From positions 1 through 64,000 of the forward strand of contig JAXHLO010000012.1 of NCBI GenBank assembly GCA_034522075.1: a DNA stretch of 64,000 bases. Reading direction: 5' to 3'. Position numbers and translations under genes: made by a program. Positions 37,038-45,733 of this stretch are shown piece after piece (positions within the stretch are counted from its first letter, which is position 1; each line of letters opens with the position of its first letter). The notes beneath the pieces are model-generated. The model ran no database searches. It was given only the letters and a program-made list of their open reading frames with translations, and was not told the origin of the DNA. The DNA comes from UBA7803 sp034522075 (lineage in GTDB: Bacteria; Pseudomonadota; Gammaproteobacteria; Pseudomonadales; Azotimanducaceae).

Positions 37038-37514
37038 TTGAACAGACGCGAAGACCAGATCGAAACCCTCCTGACACCTGTTGTGGAAGCGCTGGGTTGT
37101 GAGTTGTGGGGTGTGGAGTATCAGGCCCAGGGCAAACGGTCGCGGCTGCGTGTGTTCATAGAACGCCCGGAAGGCGTCAGTGTGGAGGATTGCGAGCGCG
37201 TGAGCCGCGAGATCAGTGATCTGCTGGATGTGGAGGACGTCATTCCAGCGACGTATACGCTGGAGGTGTCCTCACCGGGCCTGGACCGGATTCTGTTCAA
37301 GGCCGTTCATTATCAGCTCAATGTCGGCGCGACCGTCGATGTGCGCCTGAATTTTCCGCTGGAAGGTAGGAAGCACATCGTGGGCGTACTGGCCGGGGTC
37401 GAGGATGACGAAGTGATCGTGCGTCCGCAGGACATCGTGGACGGCAACGGCGAGGAGTACGTTCTGCCGCTTGACAATATTCAACGTGCGCGGCTGGTTC
37501 CGCAATTCGACTGA
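37038..37514 (+). CDS. rimP: Ribosome maturation factor RimP
   Basis: RimP assists 30S subunit assembly. The product of 158 residues has PVVEALGCELWGVEYQAQG near the start, the VEDCERVSREISDLLD helix and EVSSPGLDRIL, all family signatures. TTG 37038 is chosen because it gives the family N-terminus (NRREDQIETLL) and has GGAG at 37030-37033; the open frame from 36909 would run through terminator 2. nusA follows after 44 bases. Confidence 0.94.
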   Translation: MNRREDQIETLLTPVVEALGCELWGVEYQAQGKRSRLRVFIERPEGVSVEDCERVSREISDLLDVEDVIPATYTLEVSSPGLDRILFKAVHYQLNVGATVDVRLNFPLEGRKHIVGVLAGVEDDEVIVRPQDIVDGNGEEYVLPLDNIQRARLVPQFD

Positions 37515-37558
37515 TCGACCGAATGACATTCGGCCTTGACTGAAGGATCGAACGAGAT

Positions 37559-39103
37559 ATGAGTAAAGAAGTGCTTCTGGTCGTGGAATCCGTCTCCCAC
37601 GAGAAAGGCGTACCCAAAGATGTGATCTTCGGGGCGATCGAGGCTGCCTTGGCTATGGCCACCAAGAAGCGCTACGACGAGAACGCCGAATTCCGGGTGT
37701 CGATCAATCGAGAGTCCGGCGACTACGAGACCTCCCGGGTCTGGACCGTGGCCGATCCCGAGGAGGTGGCCCAGGCGGCCAGCGAGGCGGAAGACGACGA
37801 CGAAGAAGATCTGCAGTGGAACCCGGCCGCTCAATTGACCGTGGACGAAGCGCGCGAGCGCCAACCCGACGCGCAACTCGGCGACGTCATCGAGGAACCG
37901 GTGGAGTCGGTGGAGTTCGGGCGCATTGCCGCTCAGACCGCGAAGCAGGTCATCGTCCAGAAAGTCCGGGAGGCCGAGCGTGCGCAGGTGGTGGACGCCT
38001 ATCAGCCGCGGGTCGGCGAGCTGGTGAGCGGCCAGGTGAAGAAGCTGGGCCGCGACAGCATCATCGTCGATCTGGGCAACAACGCCGAAGGCCTGCTCAC
38101 CCGTGAGCATCTGATTCCGCGGGAGACCTTCCGCACCGGAGATCGCCTGCGGGCACTGCTGCTCGAGGTTCGGCCGGACAACCGGGGGCCGCAGCTCATC
38201 CTGACGCGCACCTCGCCGCGCATGCTCATCGAGCTGTTCAAGATCGAAGTGCCGGAAATCGCCGAGGACATCATCGAGATTCGCGGCGCGGCACGCGACG
38301 CCGGTTCCCGGGCGAAGATCGCCGTGCGGACCAATGACGGGCGGATCGATCCGGTGGGTGCCTGTGTGGGCATGCGCGGGTCGCGGGTGCAGGCGGTGTC
38401 CGGCGAACTGGCCGGCGAACGCATCGACATCGTGCCGTGGGACGACAATCCGGCTCAGCTCGTGATCAACGCCATGGCGCCGGCCGAGGTGGAATCCATC
38501 GTGATGGACGAAGACACCGGATCCATGGATATCGCGGTGGCTGAGGACAACCTGGCCCAGGCCATCGGCCGCGGCGGCCAGAACGTGCGGCTGGCCAGCG
38601 AGCTCACCGGCTGGACGCTCAACATCATGACTCAGGAAGAAGCCACGGCGAAACAGGAAGAGGAAGCCGGCAAGCTCATGGGTGAATTCATGGAGTCCCT
38701 GTCGGTGGACGAGGACGTGGCTGCCGTGCTGGTGGAAGAAGGTTTCACCACGCTGGAAGAAATCGCCTATGTGCCCCTCGAGGAGATGAAGGGCATCGAA
38801 GGCTTCGACGAGGAGATCGTCACCGAGCTGCGCAACCGGGCGAAGGATGCACTGCTCACCAAGGCCATCGCCAGCGAGGAGCTGCTCGGCGAGAAAGAGC
38901 CGGCAGAAGATCTCCTGACCATGGAAGGTATGGATCGTCACCTGGCCTATTTGCTGGCCAACAACGAAATAGTGACCATGGAAGATCTGGCGGAGCTCGC
39001 GGTCCCGGATCTGCTGGAGATCGCTACGGATCTGTCCGAGGAGAAGGCCGCTGAACTGATCATGACCGCCCGGGCGCCATGGTTCGAAGACGCCGAGGAA
39101 TAA
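37559..39103 (+). CDS. nusA: Transcription termination/antitermination factor NusA
   Basis: The 514-residue protein has the RNA-polymerase-binding N-terminal domain (1-130), S1 domain (LVSGQVKKLGRDSIIVDLG), KH1/KH2 (VGACVGMRGSRVQAV, AIGRGGQNVRLA) and two acidic C-terminal repeats (LVEEGFTTLEEIAYVP and the later MEDLAELAVP). This is the E. coli-type architecture, including the AR domains. It modulates pausing and termination and may regulate its own operon via the leader terminators. Confidence 0.97.
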   Translation: MSKEVLLVVESVSHEKGVPKDVIFGAIEAALAMATKKRYDENAEFRVSINRESGDYETSRVWTVADPEEVAQAASEAEDDDEEDLQWNPAAQLTVDEARERQPDAQLGDVIEEPVESVEFGRIAAQTAKQVIVQKVREAERAQVVDAYQPRVGELVSGQVKKLGRDSIIVDLGNNAEGLLTREHLIPRETFRTGDRLRALLLEVRPDNRGPQLILTRTSPRMLIELFKIEVPEIAEDIIEIRGAARDAGSRAKIAVRTNDGRIDPVGACVGMRGSRVQAVSGELAGERIDIVPWDDNPAQLVINAMAPAEVESIVMDEDTGSMDIAVAEDNLAQAIGRGGQNVRLASELTGWTLNIMTQEEATAKQEEEAGKLMGEFMESLSVDEDVAAVLVEEGFTTLEEIAYVPLEEMKGIEGFDEEIVTELRNRAKDALLTKAIASEELLGEKEPAEDLLTMEGMDRHLAYLLANNEIVTMEDLAELAVPDLLEIATDLSEEKAAELIMTARAPWFEDAEE

Positions 39104-39122
39104 CTGTTCTAGGGAATACGGC

Positions 39123-41792
39123 ATGTCAGATGTCACGGTAAAACAACTGGCGGAATCAGTCGGAGCCCCTGTGGACCGACTGCTGAAGCAGATGAACGAG
39201 GCGGGTCTGCCGCACACCAGCGAAGCTGAGGCGGTGTCGGAGGACGAGAAGCAGGCGTTGCTGACGTATCTGAAGCGCAGCCACGGTTCCGACGATGCCG
39301 GTCCGAAGAAGATCACGCTCAGGCGCCGCTCGGTGGGTACGCTGAAATCCGGCCAGGGGCGTACCGGCCGTAACGTCACCGTGGAAGTGCGGAAAAAGCG
39401 CACGTTCGTGAAACGGGCCGAGAGCGAAGAGCAGCCCGAAGCCGAGCCTGCAGAGACCGAGACCCCTCAGGCGGAGCCCGTGGAGGCATCTGTCAGTGAG
39501 CCCGCGGCCGAGCAGCCGGCGGTGGAGCCTGCACCTGAACCGGAGCCCGAGCCGCAGCCGGAGCCCGAGGCGCCGGCCAAGCCGAAGCGCCGGATGAGTC
39601 AGGCCGAACTGGAAATGCAGCGCATCCGCGAGCAGGAACAGGCGCGCATGACGGCGGAAGAGGAATCACGGCGCAAGGAAGCGGAGCGTGTTGCCGCCGG
39701 TGAGCAGCGCAAGGCAGAAGCGCGCGAGAAAGCCGAACGCGAGCGCCTGGAAGCTGAGCGCAAAGCGGAACAGGAAGCCAAGGCCAAGGACGCCGTCCCC
39801 GAAGCGGACAAGGTGGTGGAAGCCACCGTTGCCGCACAGGCAGAGGCGCAGGCCACGGAGAAATCCGGCAAGCATCGCCGCGGCAAAGACCGCGAGCGCA
39901 AGAGCGACGACTTCGGCGCCCGTGGGCGGCGCCGCGAGCTGTCGCTCAAGAGCGAGCGGCGCGGTAAGCGCCGCCAGCCCCAGGGGCCGCTCAAAGTCGA
40001 CCAGCACGGCGGCGAGTTCAAACCCACGGACTTCATTGCCCGGGAAGTGGGTATTCCCGAAGCGCTCACCGTGGGCGAGCTGGCGAACCGCATGTCGGTG
40101 AAAGCCGGTGAAGTGATCAAAACCCTGATGGGAATGGGGGTCATGGCCACCATCAACCAGACGGTGGATCAGGACACGGCGGTTCTGGTCGTGGAAGAAA
40201 TGGGCCACAAGCCCAAGGTGATTCACGAAGACGCCATCGAACAGGCTCTGGAAGCCTCCCTGGAAGTCGAAGGCGAAGAACATCCGCGCTCCCCGGTGGT
40301 CACCGTCATGGGGCATGTCGATCACGGCAAGACCTCGCTGCTCGATTTCATCCGCAAGACCCGGGTGACCAGCGGCGAGGCCGGCGGCATCACCCAGCAC
40401 ATCGGTGCTTACATGGTGGAAACACCCAACGGGCGCATTACCTTCATCGATACACCGGGCCATGCGGCATTTACTGCCATGCGGGCCCGGGGCGCCCAGT
40501 CGACGGACATCGTCATTCTGGTTGTGGCAGCCGACGACGGCGTCATGCCGCAGACCGAGGAAGCCATTCAGCACGCCAAAGCGGCCGGTGTCCCCATGGT
40601 TGTGGCCATCAACAAGATGGACCTGGAGGGTGCTGATCCGGAGCGGGTCACCAACGAGCTGGCGGCCAAGGATGTGGTACCGGAGCAGTGGGGTGGTGAT
40701 ACCCAGTTCGTCCAGGTGTCCGCACAGACCGGCGACGGCATCGAGGCTCTGCTCGAGTCCGTGCTGCTGCAGGCGGAAGTTCTGGAGCTCAAGGCCGTCC
40801 CCGAGGCGCCGGGACGCGGGGTGGTGATCGAATCCCGTCTGGACCGCGGCCGCGGACCGGTGGCCACGGTGCTGGTACAGAACGGCTCACTGAAGCAGGG
40901 CGACATCATCATCGCTGGTGAATGCACCGGCCGGGTGCGGGCCATGCTCAATGAGAAAGGCGAGCAGGTGAAGGAAGCCGGCCCATCGGTTCCGGTAGAG
41001 ATTCTCGGCCTCAGCGGCACGCCGGCGGCCGGCGACGAATTCTCCGTGGCGACCGACGAGAAGACGGCCCGCGAGCTGGCCGAATTCCGCCGTGACAAGA
41101 GTCATGAGCACCGCCTGGCGCTGCAGCAGGCAGCCAAGATGGAGAACATGTTCGCCGGTCTCGGCGAAGGCGAGAAGCGTGTGCTCAAGGTGGTCCTGAA
41201 GGCCGATGTTCGCGGCAGCCTGGAAGCCATCCAGCAGGCCCTGACCGACATGGGCAACGACGAGGTGGCGGTGAACGTGCTCGGCTCCGGCGTCGGCGGC
41301 ATCACGGAAACCGATGCCAACATGGCACTCACATACGGTGCGGTGGTCTTCGGCTTCAACGTCCGTGCCGATAATTCTGCCAAAGCCATCATCGAGCGTG
41401 AAGGGATCGAGCTGCGTTACTACAGCATCATCTATGAGTTGCTCGATGACGTGAAGCAGGTGCTGACCGGCATGCTGAGCCCGGAAATCCGCGAGGAGAT
41501 CATCGGCACTGCGGAAGTGCGCGATGTGTTCCGCTCGCCGCGCTACGGCCAGGTGGCAGGCTGCATGGTCACGGAGGGAACGGTGCATCGCAACAAGCCC
41601 ATCCGCGTGCTGCGCGACAACGTGGTGATCTTCGAGGGGGCGCTGGAGTCGCTGCGGCGCTTCAAGGACGACGTCAATGAAGTGCGTGCCGGCACCGAGT
41701 GCGGTATCGGCGTGCGCAACTACAACGACATCCGTCCCGGCGATCAGATCGAAGTATTCGATACCCGGGAAGTGGCGCGAGAACTCGCGTGA
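39123..41792 (+). CDS. infB: Translation initiation factor IF-2
   Basis: IF-2 recruits fMet-tRNA to the 30S subunit. The 889-residue protein has an IF2-N domain, a long Glu/Ala/Lys-rich coiled region (about 100-280), a second IF2-N domain, then the GTPase with G1 GHVDHGKTS, G3 DTPGHAAF and G4 NKMD, followed by the beta-barrel domains. The fMet-tRNA of the same operon is its substrate. A 19-base gap separates it from nusA. Confidence 0.97.
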   Translation: MSDVTVKQLAESVGAPVDRLLKQMNEAGLPHTSEAEAVSEDEKQALLTYLKRSHGSDDAGPKKITLRRRSVGTLKSGQGRTGRNVTVEVRKKRTFVKRAESEEQPEAEPAETETPQAEPVEASVSEPAAEQPAVEPAPEPEPEPQPEPEAPAKPKRRMSQAELEMQRIREQEQARMTAEEESRRKEAERVAAGEQRKAEAREKAERERLEAERKAEQEAKAKDAVPEADKVVEATVAAQAEAQATEKSGKHRRGKDRERKSDDFGARGRRRELSLKSERRGKRRQPQGPLKVDQHGGEFKPTDFIAREVGIPEALTVGELANRMSVKAGEVIKTLMGMGVMATINQTVDQDTAVLVVEEMGHKPKVIHEDAIEQALEASLEVEGEEHPRSPVVTVMGHVDHGKTSLLDFIRKTRVTSGEAGGITQHIGAYMVETPNGRITFIDTPGHAAFTAMRARGAQSTDIVILVVAADDGVMPQTEEAIQHAKAAGVPMVVAINKMDLEGADPERVTNELAAKDVVPEQWGGDTQFVQVSAQTGDGIEALLESVLLQAEVLELKAVPEAPGRGVVIESRLDRGRGPVATVLVQNGSLKQGDIIIAGECTGRVRAMLNEKGEQVKEAGPSVPVEILGLSGTPAAGDEFSVATDEKTARELAEFRRDKSHEHRLALQQAAKMENMFAGLGEGEKRVLKVVLKADVRGSLEAIQQALTDMGNDEVAVNVLGSGVGGITETDANMALTYGAVVFGFNVRADNSAKAIIEREGIELRYYSIIYELLDDVKQVLTGMLSPEIREEIIGTAEVRDVFRSPRYGQVAGCMVTEGTVHRNKPIRVLRDNVVIFEGALESLRRFKDDVNEVRAGTECGIGVRNYNDIRPGDQIEVFDTREVARELA

Positions 41793-41807
41793 CGGGCCGC
41801 TAGTGCA

Positions 41808-42215
41808 ATGGAGTCCGGACGTGACCTTCGAGTCGGCGATTTCATTCGCGACGAACTCGCTGCCATCATTCTGCGCGAGATGCGCGACCCGCGTGTGGGC
41901 ATGGTCAACGTGAACGAGGTGCGGGTCAGCCGCGATCTGTCCTATGCCGATGTGTACGTGTCGTCCATCGACGCTGCCACCGACGAGGCGCGCGAGCAGC
42001 TGATCGACGTGCTCAACAAAGCGTCCGGATTCTTCCGCTCCAAACTCGCCAAGCGTCACAGCATGCGCACTACGCCGAAACTGAGAATTCACTACGATCA
42101 GCTCATCGAAGAAGGGCCCCGGCTCGAAGCGCTCATCGAGCGAGCCGTGCGCTCCGACGAACAGTTGCGCGATGCGGGCGGCGAAGCCGGCAGTGAGGAT
42201 GACCACCGTGGCTAA
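41808..42215 (+). CDS. rbfA: Ribosome-binding factor A
   Basis: RbfA is a KH-fold protein for late 30S maturation and cold adaptation. In the 135-residue product RVGDFIRDELAAIILREMRD, VNEVRVSRDLSYADVYVS and the end of the KH domain (SGFFRSKLAKRHSMRTTPKL) match the family. It overlaps truB by 8 bases if truB starts at GTG 42208, suggesting coupled translation. Confidence 0.95.
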   Translation: MESGRDLRVGDFIRDELAAIILREMRDPRVGMVNVNEVRVSRDLSYADVYVSSIDAATDEAREQLIDVLNKASGFFRSKLAKRHSMRTTPKLRIHYDQLIEEGPRLEALIERAVRSDEQLRDAGGEAGSEDDHRG

Positions 42216-43128
42216 GCGCAGACGCGGCCGCGACGTCAGCGGCATCCTGGTGGTGGACAAGCCGCCGGGGTTCAGCTCCAACGATGCCGTGCAGAAGGCC
42301 AAGCACCTGTTCCACGCCAGCAAGGTGGGACATACCGGCGCACTCGACCCGCTGGCGACCGGCGTACTGCCGTTGTGCTTCGGCGAGGCGACGAAGTTTT
42401 CTCAGTATCTGCTCACGTCGGACAAGAAATACCTGACCACGCTGAAGCTCGGCGTCTGCACCGACAGCGGTGACGCCGACGGCAACGTCGTCGACACTCG
42501 TGCGGTGGCAGGTGTAGACGAAGCCCGGGTGGAAGCAGCCCTGCAGCATTTTCGCGGTGAGATCGACCAGATTCCTTCCATGTTCTCCGCGGTGAAGCAT
42601 CAAGGCCAGCCGCTTTACAAATTGGCCCGGCAGGGCATCGAAGTCGAACGTAAGTCCCGCCGGGTGCGGATCTTTTCCAACGAGCTGGTGTCCCTCGAGG
42701 GCGACGAGCTGACCTTGCTGATTCATTGCAGCAAGGGCACCTATGTGCGCACCATTGCTCAGGAACTGGGCGAGCATCTCGGCTGCGGGGCTCATGTCGT
42801 CGCGTTGCGGCGCCTGACAGCCGGGCCCTACGGGGAGGACGATCTGGTGACCTTCGAGACGCTGGAAGCCGCCCGCGAGGAAGGGTCGCTGGATCGCTTC
42901 CTGCTGCCGGTTTCCAGTGCCGTAGGCGACTGGCCGGAGGTGCAGCTCAACGGTGATACGGCATACTATCTGCGCCAGGGGCAGCCCGTGATCGTGCCCC
43001 ATGCGCCGTCCAGCGGCTGGGTGCGCCTGTCCCAGCAGTTCGACGAAGGCCCCACCCGCTTCATCGGCGTGGGTGAAGTTCTGAATGACGGCCGGGTTGC
43101 CCCGCGGCGCCTGGTGGTTGCAGCGTGA
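42208..43128 (+). CDS. truB: tRNA pseudouridine-55 synthase
   Basis: TruB makes pseudouridine 55 in the tRNA T loop. The catalytic Asp is in GHTGALDPLATGVLP (near residue 45); KGTYVRTIAQELGEHLG and the C-terminal PUA-like domain are present. GTG 42208 gives MAKRRRGRDVSGIL, the usual N-terminus, with GAGGA at 42195-42199 eight bases ahead; ATG 42199 would overlap that SD. The 306-residue length is normal. Confidence 0.95.
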   Translation: MAKRRRGRDVSGILVVDKPPGFSSNDAVQKAKHLFHASKVGHTGALDPLATGVLPLCFGEATKFSQYLLTSDKKYLTTLKLGVCTDSGDADGNVVDTRAVAGVDEARVEAALQHFRGEIDQIPSMFSAVKHQGQPLYKLARQGIEVERKSRRVRIFSNELVSLEGDELTLLIHCSKGTYVRTIAQELGEHLGCGAHVVALRRLTAGPYGEDDLVTFETLEAAREEGSLDRFLLPVSSAVGDWPEVQLNGDTAYYLRQGQPVIVPHAPSSGWVRLSQQFDEGPTRFIGVGEVLNDGRVAPRRLVVAA

Positions 43129-43190
43129 GGCATCTGCAAATATGCGCGGATGTTCTCTTATCTCAATGATGCATATTGGAGAACGAAGTT

Positions 43191-43460
43191 ATGGCACTTT
43201 CCGCAGCGACTAAAGCTGAAATCATCAAGGATTATCAGATCGAGGAAGGCGACACCGGATCCCCCGAGGTCCAGGTCGCGCTGCTGACCCACAACATCAA
43301 CACCCTGCAGGGCCACTTCCGGTCGCACAAGCAGGATCATCACTCGAGACGCGGTCTGATCCGCATGGTGAACCAGCGACGCAAGCTGCTCGATTATCTG
43401 AAACGCAAGAACGCGAGCCGCTATGCAGAGTTGATAAGTCGGTTGGGATTGCGCCGCTAG
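43191..43460 (+). CDS. rpsO: 30S ribosomal protein S15
   Basis: S15 is a four-helix protein binding 16S rRNA. The 89-residue product contains GDTGSPEVQVALLTHNI and the RNA-binding HKQDHHSRRGLIRMVNQRR-type helix. ATG 43191 gives the canonical MALSAATKAEI and is preceded by GGAGAACGAAGTT. The short gap before pnp holds a small GTGTGC/GCACAC hairpin, perhaps an RNase III site. Confidence 0.97.
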   Translation: MALSAATKAEIIKDYQIEEGDTGSPEVQVALLTHNINTLQGHFRSHKQDHHSRRGLIRMVNQRRKLLDYLKRKNASRYAELISRLGLRR

Positions 43461-43510
43461 TGTGTGCCGCCTTGGGGCTGCACACGAGTAAGAAGATGGA
43501 GGAATAAGGT

Positions 43511-45610
43511 TTGAATTCAGTAACGAAACAATTTCAATTCGGCGAGCAGCAGGTAACCCTGGAAACCGGCCGGATTGCCAAGCAGGCTACCGGCGCGGTG
43601 CTGGTCACCATGGGCAATACCGTGGTGCTGTGTACGGCAGTGGGCGTCAAGCAGGCGCGGCCGGGACAGCATTTTCTGCCGCTCACGGTGAACTATCAGG
43701 AGAAGACCTACGCCGCCGGCAAGATTCCCGGCGGTTTCTTCCGCCGTGAAGGAAGGCCATCCGAGAAAGAGACGCTGACCTCGCGTCTGATCGACCGGCC
43801 ATTGCGGCCGCTGTTTCCCAAGGGCTTCATGAACGAGGTGCAGGTGATCTGCACGGTCATGTCTGCCGACAAGAACGAAGACCCGGATATCGCCTCGCTG
43901 ATCGGCGCTTCCGCTGCGCTGTCGGTTTCGGGCATTCCCTTCAACGGGCCCATCGGCGCCTGCCGGGTGGCGTTCAAGGACGGGACCTACTCTCTCAACC
44001 CGAGCTATTCGCATCTGGTGGATTCCGCGCTGTCCATGGTGGTCGCCGGTACCGACGAAGCGGTGCTCATGGTCGAGTCCGAAGCCAACGAGCTCACTGA
44101 AGACGAAATGCTCGGCGCTGTGCTGTACGGCCATCAGGAAATGCAGGTGGCCATTCAGGCCATTAAAGACCTCACGGCCGAAGCCGGCATTCCGCGTTGG
44201 GAATGGGAACCCGCCCGGGAAGACGAACAACTCAAGCAGGCTGTCGACTCGGCGGTCCGCAGCGAGGTCGGTGAAGCCTACCGGCTCACCGATAAGATGG
44301 AGCGCCAGGCCCGCGTCAGCGAATTGCGCGCCCGGGTCGTCGAGCAGCTCGCCGGCGGCGAATCGCCGCAATACTCGGTGGACGACGTGTCCGGCATGTT
44401 CGGCAAGGTCGAGAAGGACATCGTGCGTCAGCGTGTGCTGAATGGCGAAGCCCGTATCGACGGCCGTGATCTGCGCACCGTCCGTCCCATCGACGTGGAA
44501 GTGAGCTGGCTGCCGAAGACCCACGGGTCAGCACTGTTCACCCGCGGTGAGACTCAGGCCATCGTGGTAGCCACCCTGGGTACCCTGCGGGATGCTGCTT
44601 TCATCGATGCGCTGGAGGGGTCGTACAAAGACAACTTCATGCTGCACTACAACTTCCCGCCATACTGCGTGGGCGAAGCCGGTTTCATGGCTGGTCCCAA
44701 GCGCCGGGAAATCGGCCACGGCCGTCTGGCGCGGCGTGGCATGCAAGCGGTGCTGCCCACGGTCGAGGACTTTCCCTATACCCTGCGCGTGGTTTCCGAG
44801 ATTACCGAATCCAACGGTTCCAGCTCCATGGCCACGGTCTGCGGCACGTCGCTGGCGCTGATGGATGCCGGTGTGCCGGTGAAGGCGCCGGTGGCCGGTG
44901 TTGCCATGGGCCTGGTCAAGGACGGCAACAAGTATGCCGTGCTCACCGACATCCTCGGCGACGAGGATCATCTGGGCGACATGGACTTCAAAGTGGCTGG
45001 TACCGCCAAAGGCGTGACCGCTCTGCAGATGGATATCAAGATCGCGGGCATCACCGAAGAGATCATGGAAGTGGCTCTGAGTCAGGCCCAGGAAGCGCGT
45101 ATGCACATCCTCGGTGAGATGGCCAAGGTCCTCGACAAGCCGAGGGAATCCGTTTCCGAGAACGCACCGGCCATGCGCGTGATCATGGTGCCGCAGGATA
45201 AGATCCGCGACGTCATCGGCAAAGGCGGTGCGACGATTCGATCCATCGTCGAAGAGACCGGCGCCGATATCGATATCGAGGACGACGGCAGCGTGCGTAT
45301 CTACGCCGACACGAAGGAATCCATGGAGGCTGCCGTGGCCAAGGTCGAGGAAATCACCGCGGAAGCGGAGGTGGGCAAGATCTACCACGGCCGCGTGGAA
45401 CGTATCGTCGACTTCGGTGCTTTCATCAACATCATTCCCGGCAAGGACGGCCTGCTGCACATCTCGCAGATTGCCGACGAGCGGGTCGAGTCGGTGACCG
45501 ACTACCTCAAGGAAGGCCAGATGGTGGACGTGGTGGTCCTCGACGTGGATCAGCGCGGACGCATCAAGCTGTCCATGAAGGAAGTGCCCAACTACGCGCA
45601 AAGCGCGTAG
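43511..45610 (+). CDS. pnp: Polyribonucleotide nucleotidyltransferase (PNPase)
   Basis: PNPase degrades RNA 3'-5' with phosphate, as part of the degradosome. The 699-residue enzyme has two RNase PH domains (second with GSSSMATVCGTSLALMDAG and KVAGTAKGVTALQMDIK), a KH domain (IRDVIGKGGATIRSIVEETG) and an S1 domain (GKIYHGRVERIVDFGAFINI). TTG 43511 is the start: GGAGGA (43498-43503) lies 7 bases ahead and the N-terminus fits. The last codons and stop lie inside a perfect hairpin. Confidence 0.97.
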   Translation: MNSVTKQFQFGEQQVTLETGRIAKQATGAVLVTMGNTVVLCTAVGVKQARPGQHFLPLTVNYQEKTYAAGKIPGGFFRREGRPSEKETLTSRLIDRPLRPLFPKGFMNEVQVICTVMSADKNEDPDIASLIGASAALSVSGIPFNGPIGACRVAFKDGTYSLNPSYSHLVDSALSMVVAGTDEAVLMVESEANELTEDEMLGAVLYGHQEMQVAIQAIKDLTAEAGIPRWEWEPAREDEQLKQAVDSAVRSEVGEAYRLTDKMERQARVSELRARVVEQLAGGESPQYSVDDVSGMFGKVEKDIVRQRVLNGEARIDGRDLRTVRPIDVEVSWLPKTHGSALFTRGETQAIVVATLGTLRDAAFIDALEGSYKDNFMLHYNFPPYCVGEAGFMAGPKRREIGHGRLARRGMQAVLPTVEDFPYTLRVVSEITESNGSSSMATVCGTSLALMDAGVPVKAPVAGVAMGLVKDGNKYAVLTDILGDEDHLGDMDFKVAGTAKGVTALQMDIKIAGITEEIMEVALSQAQEARMHILGEMAKVLDKPRESVSENAPAMRVIMVPQDKIRDVIGKGGATIRSIVEETGADIDIEDDGSVRIYADTKESMEAAVAKVEEITAEAEVGKIYHGRVERIVDFGAFINIIPGKDGLLHISQIADERVESVTDYLKEGQMVDVVVLDVDQRGRIKLSMKEVPNYAQSA

Positions 45611-45642
45611 TTGGCTACTACTGCGCAAAGCGCGTAGTTGGC
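45588..45642 (+). repeat. Stop-codon hairpin of pnp and its duplicated copy
   Basis: CCAACTACGCGC (45588-45599) pairs perfectly with GCGCGTAGTTGG (45603-45614) around AAA; the pnp TAG (45608-45610) is inside the 3' arm. The 20 bases GCGCAAAGCGCGTAGTTGGC at 45596-45615 recur exactly at 45623-45642, where a second, bulged hairpin with CTAC can form. No T tract follows, so this is not a standard terminator. Confidence 0.75.
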
Positions 45643-45656
45643 AGCTGCCTCCACTG

Positions 45657-45733
45657 TGTGGGAGCGACCTCCAGGTCGCGATCCGGCGCGGTGGGAGTGA
45701 TCTCCAGATCGCGATCTGGAGATCGCTCCTATT
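45657..45733. repeat. REP-like palindrome, copy 3 (after pnp)
   Basis: Two units lie in tandem: GTGGGAGCGACCTCCAGGTC followed by CGCGATC, then GTGGGAGTGATCTCCAGATC and its inverted end GATCTGGAGATCGCTCC. The sequence is the same family as copies 1 and 2. It overlaps the TAG of the leftward lipoprotein gene at 45729-45731, and lies between convergent genes where it may serve as a bidirectional transcript end. Confidence 0.75.
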
